33,220 bases of DNA from Rhizophagus sp. LPA8_4_AMF (Eukaryota > Glomeromycota > Glomeromycetes > Glomerales > Glomeraceae), in contig JADRCO010000467.1 in the NCBI GenBank assembly GCA_021464525.1, positions 1 to 33,220 of the forward strand, read 5' to 3'. Below the pieces are notes generated by a model. That model was not told where the DNA came from. It did not search any database and was given only the letters and a program-made list of their open reading frames with translations. The translations under genes and the position numbers were made by a program. Positions 20,839-30,593 of this stretch are shown here, one piece after another. Numbering within the stretch: position 1 is the stretch's first letter; each line of letters begins with the position of its first letter.

Positions 20839-21183
20839 TTTTTTTCACTTGTAGTATTAGTAATACAATTAAATCAGAATTAAGCTCCATTATTAATTAT
20901 CTAAATCAGTAAATTACCGTGGCATATAAAAAAACATATTAGTAATTGGACGATTAATTATGCTAATTATTCAATCATTCATAGTACTACATTTTATAAA
21001 GTAAATGTTGTTGAAATTACGGTTCGATCGCTTATACAATCTTGCGCATGCATGCAAATAACAATAATCGGGTTTTATTTATATATAATTAGTCACATTG
21101 ACATATCACACTTTTGATGGTCAGTATAAAGCATTACTACGTATAAAGTATAGAGATATATATGCGTGTAATTGAAAGTGATG

Positions 21184-21308
21184 CCATAAAAAATTTCTCC
21201 GGACAATGATTTGTTTAAAATCTAATTTTCATGTTTTGAGGCTATAAGTTCCGTGAATATGATGCATTTTACGGAAATAACATGGAAAACACGGAATAAA
21301 TTTTAATA
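21184..21308. mobile_element. MITE, CCCTATAAAAAATTT family, decayed copy 2
   Basis: The left end survives as CCATAAAAAATTTCTCCGG and the right end as CACGGAATAAATTTT. The middle keeps TCCGTGAATATGATGCA, TTTTACGGAAATAACATGGAA and a GGCTATAA word also seen at 25357. Ends are worn. Confidence 0.5.
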
Positions 21309-21329
21309 TTGTTGATAACACCTTCATTT

Positions 21330-21760
21330 TCTAATTAATTTAATAATTGATAAAATAAAAAATTGAATGTAAATAATGGTTACATAATAATATTTCACAT
21401 AAATAAATGTTACCTATACGCCGCATAATTTTACTTTTTTTATTCTCTTTGTTAATTTTCCAATTTGAGTTTGATTTAATTTTTAAATAATAAAAAATTT
21501 TCTTTTTTATCCTTTAAAATGTTAAATCAATAATTATATAATTTAAATATAATAAACACGCAAGTATCGCAAAATAGTTATTGCATGTTATTGAAGTACA
21601 GTAGTTAAGTGAATAAATATATATACACAATAAAAATATTGTACTATTTTAGAATTTATGTTTCAAAACCTCCTTTTTCTCAAAAATTCTAACTTTACAT
21701 AGTTACTAGAAAAATATGACCCCTTAATTTCTAGTTTATAAAAAAAGATTTTTCCCGTGA
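21330..21760. repeat. Duplicated flank block B beside family-1 copy 2
   Basis: Resembles 30900-31300 in direct orientation: TTAATTTTCCAATTTGAGTTT / TTAATTTTTCAATTTGAGTTT, then TATTGCATGTTATTGAA / TATTGTATGTTATTAAA, then TTTCTCAAAAATTCTAA / TTCCTCAAAAATTCTAA. Here it lies to the right of the gene, while in the partner locus it lies left of block A. The order of blocks is therefore rearranged. Confidence 0.6.
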
Positions 21761-22373
21761 AAATCTAAAATTAGTATTTTTTTTTTCATAGTGTAATTAT
21801 TCCTCACCTATTATTCGCCTATTATTTATTTTCAGAAGTTTATTATTTAATGTTTTATAATTTAATTGTGGTTTTCACTCCGGTCTCGATTTTAGTACAA
21901 ATAGAATTTTTTAGGGTGTTTTGATCATGTTATTTACCATTGTCTTCTGACGCGTTTCACATATGATGTGATTTTTTTTTTTTACCAATAATCTCAAATA
22001 ACTAATTAATAAATTTAAGTTTCAAATTATGCAAAATATTGCCAAATTGAAACAATTATATCGTTACACTAATAAACAATTACATAAATAAGATTATCGC
22101 GATGATAAAAGTAATTATATGATTTATTTTATTTATTTTATTTCTGAAAGAGTAGTGACTAGAAAGTAACTATATGATAAAAATAATGTGATTATTTTCT
22201 TCCTCTTTTAGTTAGTCATCTGATCAAAATAAATAATCATTACGTATCACATTCTAAAGCAAATACCTTAATAATTAAATAATTATAAGGCGTAAAAAAA
22301 CTTTTTCCGAATTTCTTTCCATTATATCTAATTTTTCAGTTGAATAAAGACATATTTGTTAAAATTTTTAGAT
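21761..22373. other. Stretch without a supported gene
   Basis: AT-rich DNA with no gene, RNA or repeat pair that I can support. Confidence 0.5.
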
Positions 22374-22654
22374 GCATTTCACCGAAATCTACTTTGCCGA
22401 AGTCCATTTTTAGAAGCCGTGTCATTTGATCTCAAAATAAATAAATAAATTATTATTTTAAACATTACATTCAAATGACTCACTTTATTTGTTTTCAATG
22501 ATGAATGAGTCATTTGAATTTCATGAATTTATGCAAGTAATGAATGTATAAATAAAAAAAAATTAAACAAATCAAAAAATATCTCTATAAATTAATAAAA
22601 ATCTTTTGAGTAAAATAAATTTCGGTAGAATGGCATTTCACTTTCGGTGAATGC
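22374..22654. mobile_element. Small element with 'GCATTTCACCGAAA' ends
   Basis: The left end GCATTTCACCGAAAT and the right end, inverted as GCATTCACCGAAAGTG, are inverted and related to the arms of the larger unit at 10333-11118. The centre holds a clean palindrome at about 22469-22520 with CAAATGACTCA and TGAGTCATTTG halves, related to the elements at 18641 and 25918. This looks like a composite of two repeat types. Confidence 0.5.
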
Positions 22655-23453
22655 GGATTATACAAGATGGACCCAGGTAAAACCGCAACGTAGTTTTCGG
22701 TGAAATTAGTCTACCGTTACAATGACACGTGTATATTGTTATTGTTCAGTCGATTAGGAATATGCGGGATTTTAATGACCGATATGTTTTAATAGGGGGA
22801 TTTCGACCGATATCTCTATTCCCCCCGTCCAATAACTATTTATTATTTTTTCTTTGTACGATAATAAACATATATTCTAATTATAGTTACTTTTAACAAA
22901 TTACGCCAATTTTGTGGTTTTAAGCTTCATTCGTGTGAATAACGCATGAAAACGCTGCTTTTTATTATTTAAATAACAAAAAGAATATTTCTTTAAGTGT
23001 ATTTAATCAAATTCAATACTGTATATAATTTTATTCGCTATTAAGCTACTGTATATTTTTTTTGATAGCCTAACGTTTAGTTCATTTATAACCAATTTGT
23101 TATTAGCAAAGGAATTTACAGATTGTAACGCATTTAATAAGCATGCATATAAAATGTTTCGTAACATTCTTCTATTTAACATGATTTTCTCTTACAAAAT
23201 TTTATTATTGCGACATAAAACACCTTTTAGAATCTAAAAATTTATTACACTGATTTTATATTAGTGCTTAAGAAGTCTTCAATTGGTTGTATTTGAATTA
23301 TTTAAAACATTAGAATAATTTGTCATGCAAGAAATAAATTTTAAGAAACCAAGGAAGGATATTTCTGATTTTCTTAACTGCTTCATTAACTAATGCAATT
23401 AATTTTAGAGTATACGAACAAATAAGTCCATGCATATGTAGATTAGTTTCTCG
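22655..23453. other. Stretch without a supported gene
   Basis: No gene. A locally GC-richer patch at about 22660-22830 contains GACCGATATGTTTTAATAGGGGGA and nearby CGACCGATATCTCTATTCCCCCC, a weak inverted arrangement that may be an element end. Confidence 0.4.
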
Positions 23454-23611
23454 CCCTATAAAAAATTTTATCCGTTATTTCTGTAAAAATGAGCTCCATC
23501 CACGGAAAATGTAAATAATTCGATAAATTCTGCAATAAATAATTCCGGAAATATGAGCCTTTTACGGAAAAAAGAAGGAATATAAAAAACGGATCGACTT
23601 TTATTACAGGG
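23454..23611. mobile_element. MITE, CCCTATAAAAAATTT family, copy 3
   Basis: The left end CCCTATAAAAAATTTTATCC is the best preserved of the family. The right end reads TTTTATTACAGGG. The middle keeps TTACGGAAAA and CCGGAAATATGAGCC in place of the usual palindromic word. No ORF. Confidence 0.55.
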
Positions 23612-24157
23612 ATGAGTATGATGAACCTTTAGGAAACATTATCATAACGAGAGAACAATAATTAATTATGATATACTGTACTCGTATATCGAAAACGTAT
23701 TTCTTATTCCCTTATTAAATAATAAGAATTATATCTCTGAAACATAATAATACAGGAAATTTATATATTACAATACAGTATATATGTATTTATTAAACTA
23801 AAGCAAACTACAATTAATTTCAAACACAAATTAAATTGACCCAATTTTCGTATGAGTCCAAACAATTAAAGCGATGAGAAATTCAAAAGTTTTGGTCATC
23901 TCACGCACTCGTCTGTAACCTTTACGTTTTCTTACAAATCGATTTCCGTTGTTCAGTTGCATTTGATATTAGTTATGTATAGAAACGTAAAAATAATCAA
24001 ATTGACATACATAATTGACGATTTTATTAGAATAATTAAAGTGCTTAACAATTTAAATTCTCCGATTGGTTGTTTGTAATCAGTTCTACAGATATATATT
24101 TCTAAAAAAACAATTGTATGCATCAAAAAATATACAAAATTACAAATGAGTATACAT
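23612..24157. other. Stretch without a supported gene
   Basis: Nothing supported. The DNA is AT-rich with dense stops. Confidence 0.5.
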
Positions 24158-24325
24158 ATAAACTGTACTGTACGGTCAGCTAAACTGTACTGTACGAAAA
24201 TATATCAGCCAATCATAGTTCATTGTATACTTATCAAATTTTTTTATTTATCGTATAATAAAAGTCTGATTGGTGGGTTATCACTTCGTACAGTACAGTT
24301 TAGCTGACCGTACAGTACAGTTTAT
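24158..24325. mobile_element. MITE with 41-bp perfect inverted ends and doubled motif
   Basis: 24158-24198 and 24285-24325 are perfect 41-bp inverted repeats. Each arm contains AAACTGTACTGTACG twice, separated by GTCAGCT. Just inside, CCAATCA appears on the left and, inverted, on the right. Perfect arms in a region where other elements are worn suggest a recent insertion. TA borders the arms if they are taken to begin at AACTGTAC, compatible with a mariner-like duplication but not proof. The 86-bp centre encodes nothing. Confidence 0.8.
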
Positions 24326-25356
24326 CTATTTACCTTCACGGAGTGACGTTAATTCAATATAAATACCACCGTACAATAATGCAGATCATGCATCGATATT
24401 CAATATTGTACGCAAAATAAACTATTGATATTGATATTGTACAATAATGAAAATATCGGTCAAATAAAATTAGCATGATCCTATAGGCTGTGCGATAATA
24501 AAAAGATACTGTATTTTTTGTAATATAATAGGCGCTAAATACAAAATATTTAATTGACGATTCGCCACTCAGCGATACAAAATGACTCAGCAATCTATAA
24601 TTAATCTCGTCAGACATTTATATATTAAATAATATTGCTTCTGAATGGTATTTGCACGAGTTTGAAAACGGTTTGTTGCAATATAAATGCCCTAAAATAC
24701 ATTAAAAAAAGGTGTTACGTTACTTGGGTATAGTTCATAAAACTGGTAAAACTAAAACATTGCCAAAAAAAAAAAAAATTTTTTTATTTTCTTTTTTTTA
24801 AAATATTATTTTGTTAATCTAAGTAGGAATATACCATATATCATACTGTATAGTGCAAGAAAACCTTGTAAAATTTGCAAAATTTGCGAAAAATTAGTGT
24901 AAGTTTACCTAAAATATGAGCTGGAATGGTGACTTCCTCCATTAAATTTTATAACAAACGAAAAATTTTTTTTTTTTTGTGACATATTCACGTTTGACAT
25001 TATTGATTGGTAAATTATGGTTGCATTAAGCATGACTTATTGACTTATGTAGGACAAAATCGGAGTTGAAATATACCGATCGGCGTCATTCATATAAGGA
25101 CTTGCGCCGGTAAAAATGTCATCCTTGATATATCAATATAAGAATAGATATATGTGTATCAAGAAACATACAACCGGGATCGACAGGGGACATGTTCAGT
25201 GTGACCCATGCATATCACCTTGCCGTTAGTCCTTCGTTACGGATCTCCTCCTGTTAATTCTGAGTGGTTATTAGTTAACCATTCTTTTTACCTATAATAT
25301 TTCCATAGTGTTACATTTTATATTCTTTTAAAGTATAACAAGGACTGCATATATCA
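24326..25356. other. Stretch without a supported gene, one GC-richer patch
   Basis: No supported gene; the 87-codon minus frame at 24354-24617 has no motif. The patch at about 25070-25260 is GC-richer than its surroundings and has short open frames on both strands, but no homology is visible. Confidence 0.4.
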
Positions 25357-25542
25357 CCCTGTAAAAAACTTCATCCGTAATTTTGTAAAAACTTCGTAAA
25401 TATGATACATTTACGGAAAAATAACTAAATCTAAGCAACTTGGATAATTTCCATGTTTTGATGCTATAAATCGTGAATATGATACACTGTATTTATGGAA
25501 ATAACATGGAATGAGAAAACACGGAATAAATTTTTTATAGAG
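25357..25542. mobile_element. MITE, CCCTATAAAAAATTT family, copy 4 (longest)
   Basis: The left end CCCTGTAAAAAACTTCATCC and the right end, inverted as CTCTATAAAAAATTTATTCC, define 186 bp. Each half carries its own version of GAATATGATACA followed by a CGGAAATAAC-type word, so the element looks like a head-to-tail doubling of the short form. ATCA flanks both ends and may be a target duplication. Confidence 0.65.
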
Positions 25543-25804
25543 ATCACTTGATAAATTGAAGTTTTATTAATTCAAGAATTTATTTTTAAAGGTTACATTC
25601 CCGCAAAAAATTATAGATGCTCTAATTTTATAAAAATTCTTTATAAAGTACTTTTTAATACAACTTTAATATAAATAGAAAATATAATTTTATATAGCTA
25701 TTTTTACTAAAAAAAAAAAAAAAATTGAACCGGGCACGGACTAACCGTATATAGAAATTATAAATAAATGATTCGGATATTTATTTTGCAAACAATAAAT
25801 ATTA

Positions 25805-25889
25805 TATAAAATTTTCTGTATAAACTCCGTGAATATGATACATTTACGGAAATAATATGGAATAAAAGAGCGGAATAAATTTTTTATAG
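25805..25889. mobile_element. MITE, CCCTATAAAAAATTT family, copy 5 (right half)
   Basis: Contains CTCCGTGAATATGATACATT, TTACGGAAATAATATGGAA and the end CGGAATAAATTTTTTATAG, matching the right half of the copy at 25357, about 260 bases away. The left end is degraded. Confidence 0.55.
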
Positions 25890-25917
25890 CATATTTATTT
25901 ATTATCTGGTAGTAATT

Positions 25918-26025
25918 CAGGTACGCCTTTGTCATTTGACCATTTAAATGACATCTTATCACATGATTTTGATTAACTGTGCTGATGACCAATGTTAATC
26001 TCAAATGACTCGGGTCTTGATACTG
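25918..26025. mobile_element. MITE of the 'TCATTTGGGTCATTTG' type, copy 2
   Basis: Starts with CAGGTACGCCTTTGTCATTTG and ends with CAAATGACTCGGGTCTTGATACTG, which begins CAGTATCAAGACCCGAGTCATTTG when inverted. The alternating GTCATTTG words match the element at 18641, so the two belong to one family. No ORF. Confidence 0.5.
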
Positions 26026-26227
26026 TAAGTGAAATAACAGTAAAATAATTTTCTATTCTTTAACATTAAGAATTTATTTGTTAGATTATAAATAATACGA
26101 GAAAAATTAAATTTTTATTGAGAAACTCTCTCAAGTAATGTCTTAATCCTGAATTAAATGAAATTCCTAGCAGCACTCATAAATTCATTATTGGATAAAT
26201 ATCTTTAATGCATTTTATTGTAAGAAT

Positions 26228-26862
26228 TAGAGCTTGGGAATTGGGATAACTAACGAGCCGAAATTGTATATTTGGCCCTTTATTCCAGAAAGTCAATAGT
26301 CATAATGAATAGTATCATTATTTCATATTTATTATTATGAGCTCTTTATCTCCAACATGAAAACAAGAGATAAACCATAAATTGTGACACAAATTAATCA
26401 CGATTTATTTGATAAAATTCATAATCGTACGTTCCTGAAAATAAACACCGGTTTTATAATAGGGAAGTGCTTGATTTTGGGAGATTTAACGATCTTGTGC
26501 AACGAAATGATTTCAAAATATGCCAAGAAAAGTTATTAAACTAAAAAGAAGAACTAATAAACTGTCAAATTTGTAGCCATAGTTTTTATTATATTCAACG
26601 AAAAATTGTAAAAACAAACTTAAAGGACACTCATTGATCAAAAAGGAAATTCAGGTTGGTCAGCCAAAACACTAAACAACTGACGAGTTGGTTCTGCTGG
26701 TCGAAAAGCTTTTACCTGAAGTTGAAATAATTGTATATTAAATAAATAAATTACACTCGCTCAGTCCAAAAAAAATCTATTGCGGACAAACCAAAAATCT
26801 CAAATCGAAACGCTAGCGAAAATAGTTGCAAGTGTTAGAATCGTCCTCTGGCAAAACTCTTA
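26228..26862 (+). mobile_element. Decayed hAT-like element, left end and transposase relic
   Basis: TAGAGCTTGGGAATTGGG at 26228 resembles the inverted right end TAGAGCTTGGAAC of the hAT-like element at 11626-12899, so it is probably an element end. Downstream, plus-strand frames follow one another with frame shifts: 26381-26539, about 26545-26631 and about 26634-26750. The second and third contain 'NCQICSHSF' and 'KTNLKDTH', an arrangement like the C-x2-C...N-L-K-x-T-H of BED zinc fingers near the start of hAT transposases. Later open blocks are protein-like but unrecognised. The right end of the element and its target duplication were not found. Calls within this DNA are tentative, because frames of this length also occur by chance. 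Confidence 0.35.
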
Positions 26863-27184
26863 AGTTTCATTACGATGAGCTTATTCTGGTATCATCTCGT
26901 TCGAAAAGCTGAATTTCTATTAATGATTATACAATTCGTTGTTATGATACAACGGGTTTTCATTATTAAACATAATATAAACCGCGAATAACTGAATGTT
27001 TTCCATTTTAACCTGATTTTTCTTACGAAAGCCTGAAAATTTCTCTGGTAAAAAATTTAAAAAATATACTTTCTTCGCATTAAAATTAAAAATTACGTTC
27101 ATACTATCTATTTTCACGCACGACACAAATATTATAAACAAAGGAGTAGCGTAGCTTATATAAGCAAATGATATTATCAAACCC
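26863..27184. other. Stretch without a supported gene
   Basis: A 103-codon minus frame (26920-27231) covers this stretch, but its upstream third is antisense to the family-2 relic at 27185, so I treat it as a shadow. Nothing else is seen. Confidence 0.4.
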
Positions 27185-27345
27185 GCGTTCACGAGCTCAT
27201 TGATTATATTGAGTTGCTCGAATAACCACATCCAAAATTACAAATAATCCCATTGATAATGATTTCTTTATTAGAACAAGTTTCTATAATAACAATAATT
27301 TGAATCTTCAATTTACCCGTTGGATGTTCAGCATTCTCCTCATTA
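27185..27345 (+). pseudogene. Degenerate Asn-rich family-2 copy B
   Basis: On the plus strand the DNA closely follows the copy at 30262-30532, which is on the minus strand. A frame from about 27219 reads 'RITTSKITNNPIDNDFF', against 'RITTPQITNNSIENEFF' in that copy. A second frame, reached by a one-base shift, gives 'FESSIYPLDV' against 'FESLFLPAGC'. The N-terminal module and start codon are not recognisable, and a stop interrupts the join before the first block. It is therefore a fragment of a family member. Function is unknown. Confidence 0.5.
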
Positions 27346-27594
27346 TTTTGTCAAATGTAGTTTTCATACCTTAAATTTTTTTTAAAAACTTCGTTTCTAT
27401 TTTAGACAATATACACAAACATCACATTTTAGTAACAATTTAACATTTTTATGTCTGATGTTTATTTTATTATGGCTTATAATAAGTTATGATCATTTAA
27501 TATTAAAATTATTGTATATTTAAAGATTTATATAATATTTTACTAGTTAAATGCATAAAGCGATTTTTAAGATTTTATCTTTATATATGAACAT

Positions 27595-27686
27595 ATAAAA
27601 ATCGTTATATCAAACTTATAAATTTTTATATAACGAATTTTTCCATTGAGCTGGAGGGTTCGTTATATCGAGTTCTGACTGTATAA
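27595..27686. mobile_element. Solo pogo/Tigger-like element end
   Basis: Read on the minus strand from 27686 it gives TACAGTCAGAACTCGATATA then ACGAACCCTCCAG, a typical pogo/Tigger end of the type also seen at 8929-9528. Left of it lies an inverted pair, AAATCGTTATAT and ATATAACGAATTT. No matching left end is present, so this is a truncated or very short unit. Confidence 0.45.
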
Positions 27687-29656
27687 TACTTTTTTTTTGA
27701 TTAGTATTTAAATTATATAAGCTTATTTAACTACGTTTGATACAAACTTACAAACTCCATTATAAGGGTTTTAAAACTTGGTGCAAATTTTATTCTTAAT
27801 AACGTTTCAGTAGTGTTCAGTCTTTATAATAGACATTATATTTACTAGAAAATTTATGTCATAGTAACTTGTTATATTACTACGCAATTTCGCAATCTTA
27901 CGATAAAAAAGTATTGAATTTTACTTTTTACTTCGCTTTATGTAATGATCTTATACGGACAATCTTTTAACTATTCGAACCTTGTTATTTTTAATTTGCG
28001 AAGTCATTAGTCAATAATTTTAGTTATCATCGTCATTAGAGTTCTCGTTTCAATTTAAGTTTTTTTTATTAAATTTCAACGTAGTGGTTTTTAATTGTGA
28101 TCACGTTTATAGTTTCGGGCGAAACTATTTTTCAAAATCCGAACTAAATCGATATAATTAAATAATATTTAAATATTTAAAAAATTAATTATGGAACTTC
28201 AATAATATTATGTTTAATAGATTGTTTTAAGAAGGTAAATATTTTCTTTGTCAACGTTATAATTCTGTTCTGCAATTATTTCTCTAAGATATCAAATATA
28301 ATTTATGATTTGAGGATCGAAAATTCTTGTTGCATCACGCTTATTTCGATAATTATTTTTTATTTGATAAATTTAGACAACACTATTACTACCGGTTCAT
28401 ATCAGCCATGATCATTAGTTTTATTTCAAAGGGTTTTCAATGACTAATTTTAATCTTCTTTTTTTTTGTGACATAATGAATTGCAAACAAAAATAATTGT
28501 CATCATGAGACAGCCATCCGGGTGGTCAGAAAGCAGTTAAGGCTAATTCTGCTTATACAAACATGTAGTCGATGTCAAAAAAAGGCGTTCAGTTAAGCAG
28601 GAAAAGAGTTACTATCTACAATAAATTTTTTTTTCGACCTAATCATCGGATCACGCATTGATTAATTCATTAAAAAGAACTTACAATGATTTTTTATCAG
28701 AAGAAAATTTTAGTCTTATTTGGAGATTTAAATTAAAATCTTAAGATCCCACATTTAAGATATACAATATATTATAATTAAAAAGGGTAGAAAATATGGT
28801 TTAAATATATACATATAGATAATGATTGTACACGTGATAGTAATAGTCACACGCCCCTAAATTATATTAATTTCATAGGGAGCGGAACACTGGGTTTTCC
28901 CCTTCAGGAAAAAACCCTAATATTCTTAATTCCCCAAGAAATAAATAACTTAATTAATTTAAGTTATGGGCAATAAAACTGAAAACTCATCATCCACACA
29001 TTCAGTACCCTATTGTCCATACGTTCCAAATCTAAGTTAGGCATTCTGGGTATGGATAGTCAGGATATAGTCAACTTCGGATATAGAAATTTGGAGAAAC
29101 AATAAAAAATCATCTGATTTTTGTCTCTCCTTCATTGCAAAATCTAATTATATTGATAAGTTATGATTGATATGTGCTTTTTATATGTTACAGTTAAAGT
29201 AAATTGTAAATGGTTCGTTCAATATTAGTGTTCATCATAATATTAGTTTGTGATATATTATGTTAATAAAACCAGGACAAGAAACTAAAAAAATTGCCAA
29301 TTTAATGTATGCAGTCGGTATTACTCAAACCGCTTAAATAACCTTTTCGGGTTAACTGTTTAAAAGCTCTTTAAAAATATGATTAATATTCACATTTCAA
29401 ATATTAAATACGGATTATTTGAACTGAATTAATAGAGTAGTAGTTTTATTAATTTTATTCAGTTTTATTAATTAGAACTTTCTCAATTAAAAACAATACT
29501 GTTTCAAATAATGCTTAAGTAACTTTTTTTTTGCGATATTAATTATTATTAATTTTTTTTCGTGATCCGTGACCGTGAGTCAACGATTTTCATTCCTTAA
29601 ATAATGCTCTTTATGTGAACCCATTCAATACTAACATATTTTAATACATAATATTT
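27687..29656. other. Long stretch without a supported gene
   Basis: Only short frames. A 25-codon ATG frame at 29260-29337 and an open patch at about 28500-28640 interrupted by TAG have protein-like composition but no motif or paralog. A small hairpin with GGGTTTTCCCC and AAAAAACCCT halves sits near 28893-28918. I cannot assign a function to anything here. Confidence 0.4.
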
Positions 29657-29780
29657 ATCCAAAAGTTTCAAATAGTTTGTTTTTTTACAATAATTTTTTC
29701 ACATAATTTTTACTTCTGATGCCACGCCAGATTCCCATTTTCTGCAGATCCTTTGCAATTGATTCGGGATCACATATTAA
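29657..29780. repeat. Dispersed repeat, copy 2 (partner at 17282)
   Basis: Repeats AAAGTTTCAAATAGTTTG, TTTTTTCACATAATTTTTA and CCCATTTTCTGCAGATC of the block at 17282-17380, with a 15-20 base insertion before the last word. The conserved CTGCAG border resembles a 3' splice site. Confidence 0.5.
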
Positions 29781-30261
29781 CCTTAAAGAACACTACCAAT
29801 GGAGAGAATCTAATAAAAATCCCCAGTAAAAACTAAACAAGTTAAAAAAATAAAATTTATAATATAAAGGCTAATAACAAACTTTTTGCATTTCATTTTC
29901 AGTTGATCATCGTTGTAGATGGATATTCACTGATGTTGTAAAATTGCGTGGTACCATAATAACTCTAAAGTAAAATTTGATGATCGTATTCAAGCATTAC
30001 AAGAAAAATTTTATTAAAATGTTACGAATTTGTATTGAAGCTATTAAATTAGGTTATATCATCTAAACAAAAGAATAAAAAATCATATACAATACCATTT
30101 ATAAATCATAATAAATATCTGAATAAAACTTTATAGACCACCATCTTATAAAAATCGTGTTTGTGAAGAAATAAAAAAACATAAATTTACATAAAAATAT
30201 TTTTTCAACATAAAAGAGAAATTTCAAATTTTCAGTATGAAAATATATTCTAATGAAACAA
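29781..30261. other. Possible decayed exon region, no supported gene
   Basis: A stretch that could be an 80-base intron (GTAAAA at 29827, CTAAT near 29872, TTTTCAG at 29902) joins two open blocks in phase, but competing frames are equally open and none is recognised. The 85-codon minus frame at 30099-30356 is largely out of frame with the family-2 relic beside it. Confidence 0.2.
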
Positions 30262-30532
30262 TCACGAGGAGGTTGCTGAGCATCCAGCAGGTAAAAATAA
30301 AGATTCGAAACTATTGTTATCATAAAAATTTGTTCCATTAAAGAATTCATTTTCAATGGAATTGTTTGTAATTTGTGGTGTGGTTATTCGAAGCGATTCA
30401 ATCAATAGTACTAGAATTATTTATCGGTCGAATTTGTGCAACACGATTTCGGTTTATATTGACGTTATTTATATTATTTGCTACATTAATAAATCGTGAC
30501 GTCCCGCGTTGTTCACAATTTCTTGATGACAT
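30262..30532 (-). pseudogene. Asn-rich family-2 copy C, best preserved, one frame shift
   Basis: The start is taken at 30532, giving 'MSSRNCEQRGTSRF', because it aligns with the family-1 start 'MSSKNYGQK..GT' codon by codon. An Asn-rich linker follows ('NNVNINRN'). The frame then meets a TGA at 30400-30398 inside the tandem word ATTGATTGAATC. Moving one base restores an open frame with 'RITTPQITNNSIENEFF' and 'NNSFESLFLPAGCSATSS' up to a TGA at 30264-30262. The total is about 89 codons. Similar DNA at 1075-1297 and 27185-27345 shows the second block is a true part of the family. No signal peptide, membrane span or known domain is seen. It is probably a pseudogene with one indel; a sequencing error, small intron or programmed shift is possible. 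Confidence 0.5.
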
Positions 30533-30593
30533 TGGAAGATGTTGTTTTTGTGATACTTGTACAAAGATCGATGAAAATTTTGCTGTATAAAGC

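Larger units (their letters stand above)
20255..20930. repeat. Family-1 gene unit, inverted relative to 32190-32862
   Basis: The homology with the partner unit covers not only the gene but also about 170 bases upstream, including the TATA box and GATTTAGATAATTA, and about 100 bases downstream, including CTTAATGCATAAAATTTGTG. The two units are inverted relative to each other, while flank block A is direct in both loci. A local inversion must therefore have followed or accompanied the duplication. Confidence 0.75.

Noticed and set aside
21015..21040. GGTTCGATCG word resembling a tRNA B box
   Set aside because: No A box at the right distance and no cloverleaf arms could be drawn. No tRNA is called anywhere in the window.
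24354..24617. 87-codon minus frame
   Set aside because: Tyr/Ile/Phe-rich with no motif, paralog or promoter. It abuts a MITE and looks like a chance frame.
25070..25260. GC-richer patch with open frames on both strands
   Set aside because: Short frames, no recognisable motif and no second copy. I could not support a gene or RNA.
26920..27231. 103-codon minus frame with a hydrophobic stretch that faintly recalls the first membrane helices of ethylene-receptor-like histidine kinases
   Set aside because: Its upstream part is antisense to DNA that matches the family-2 copies at 1075 and 30262 much better, and no kinase, GAF or phosphoacceptor region follows. The resemblance is probably coincidental.
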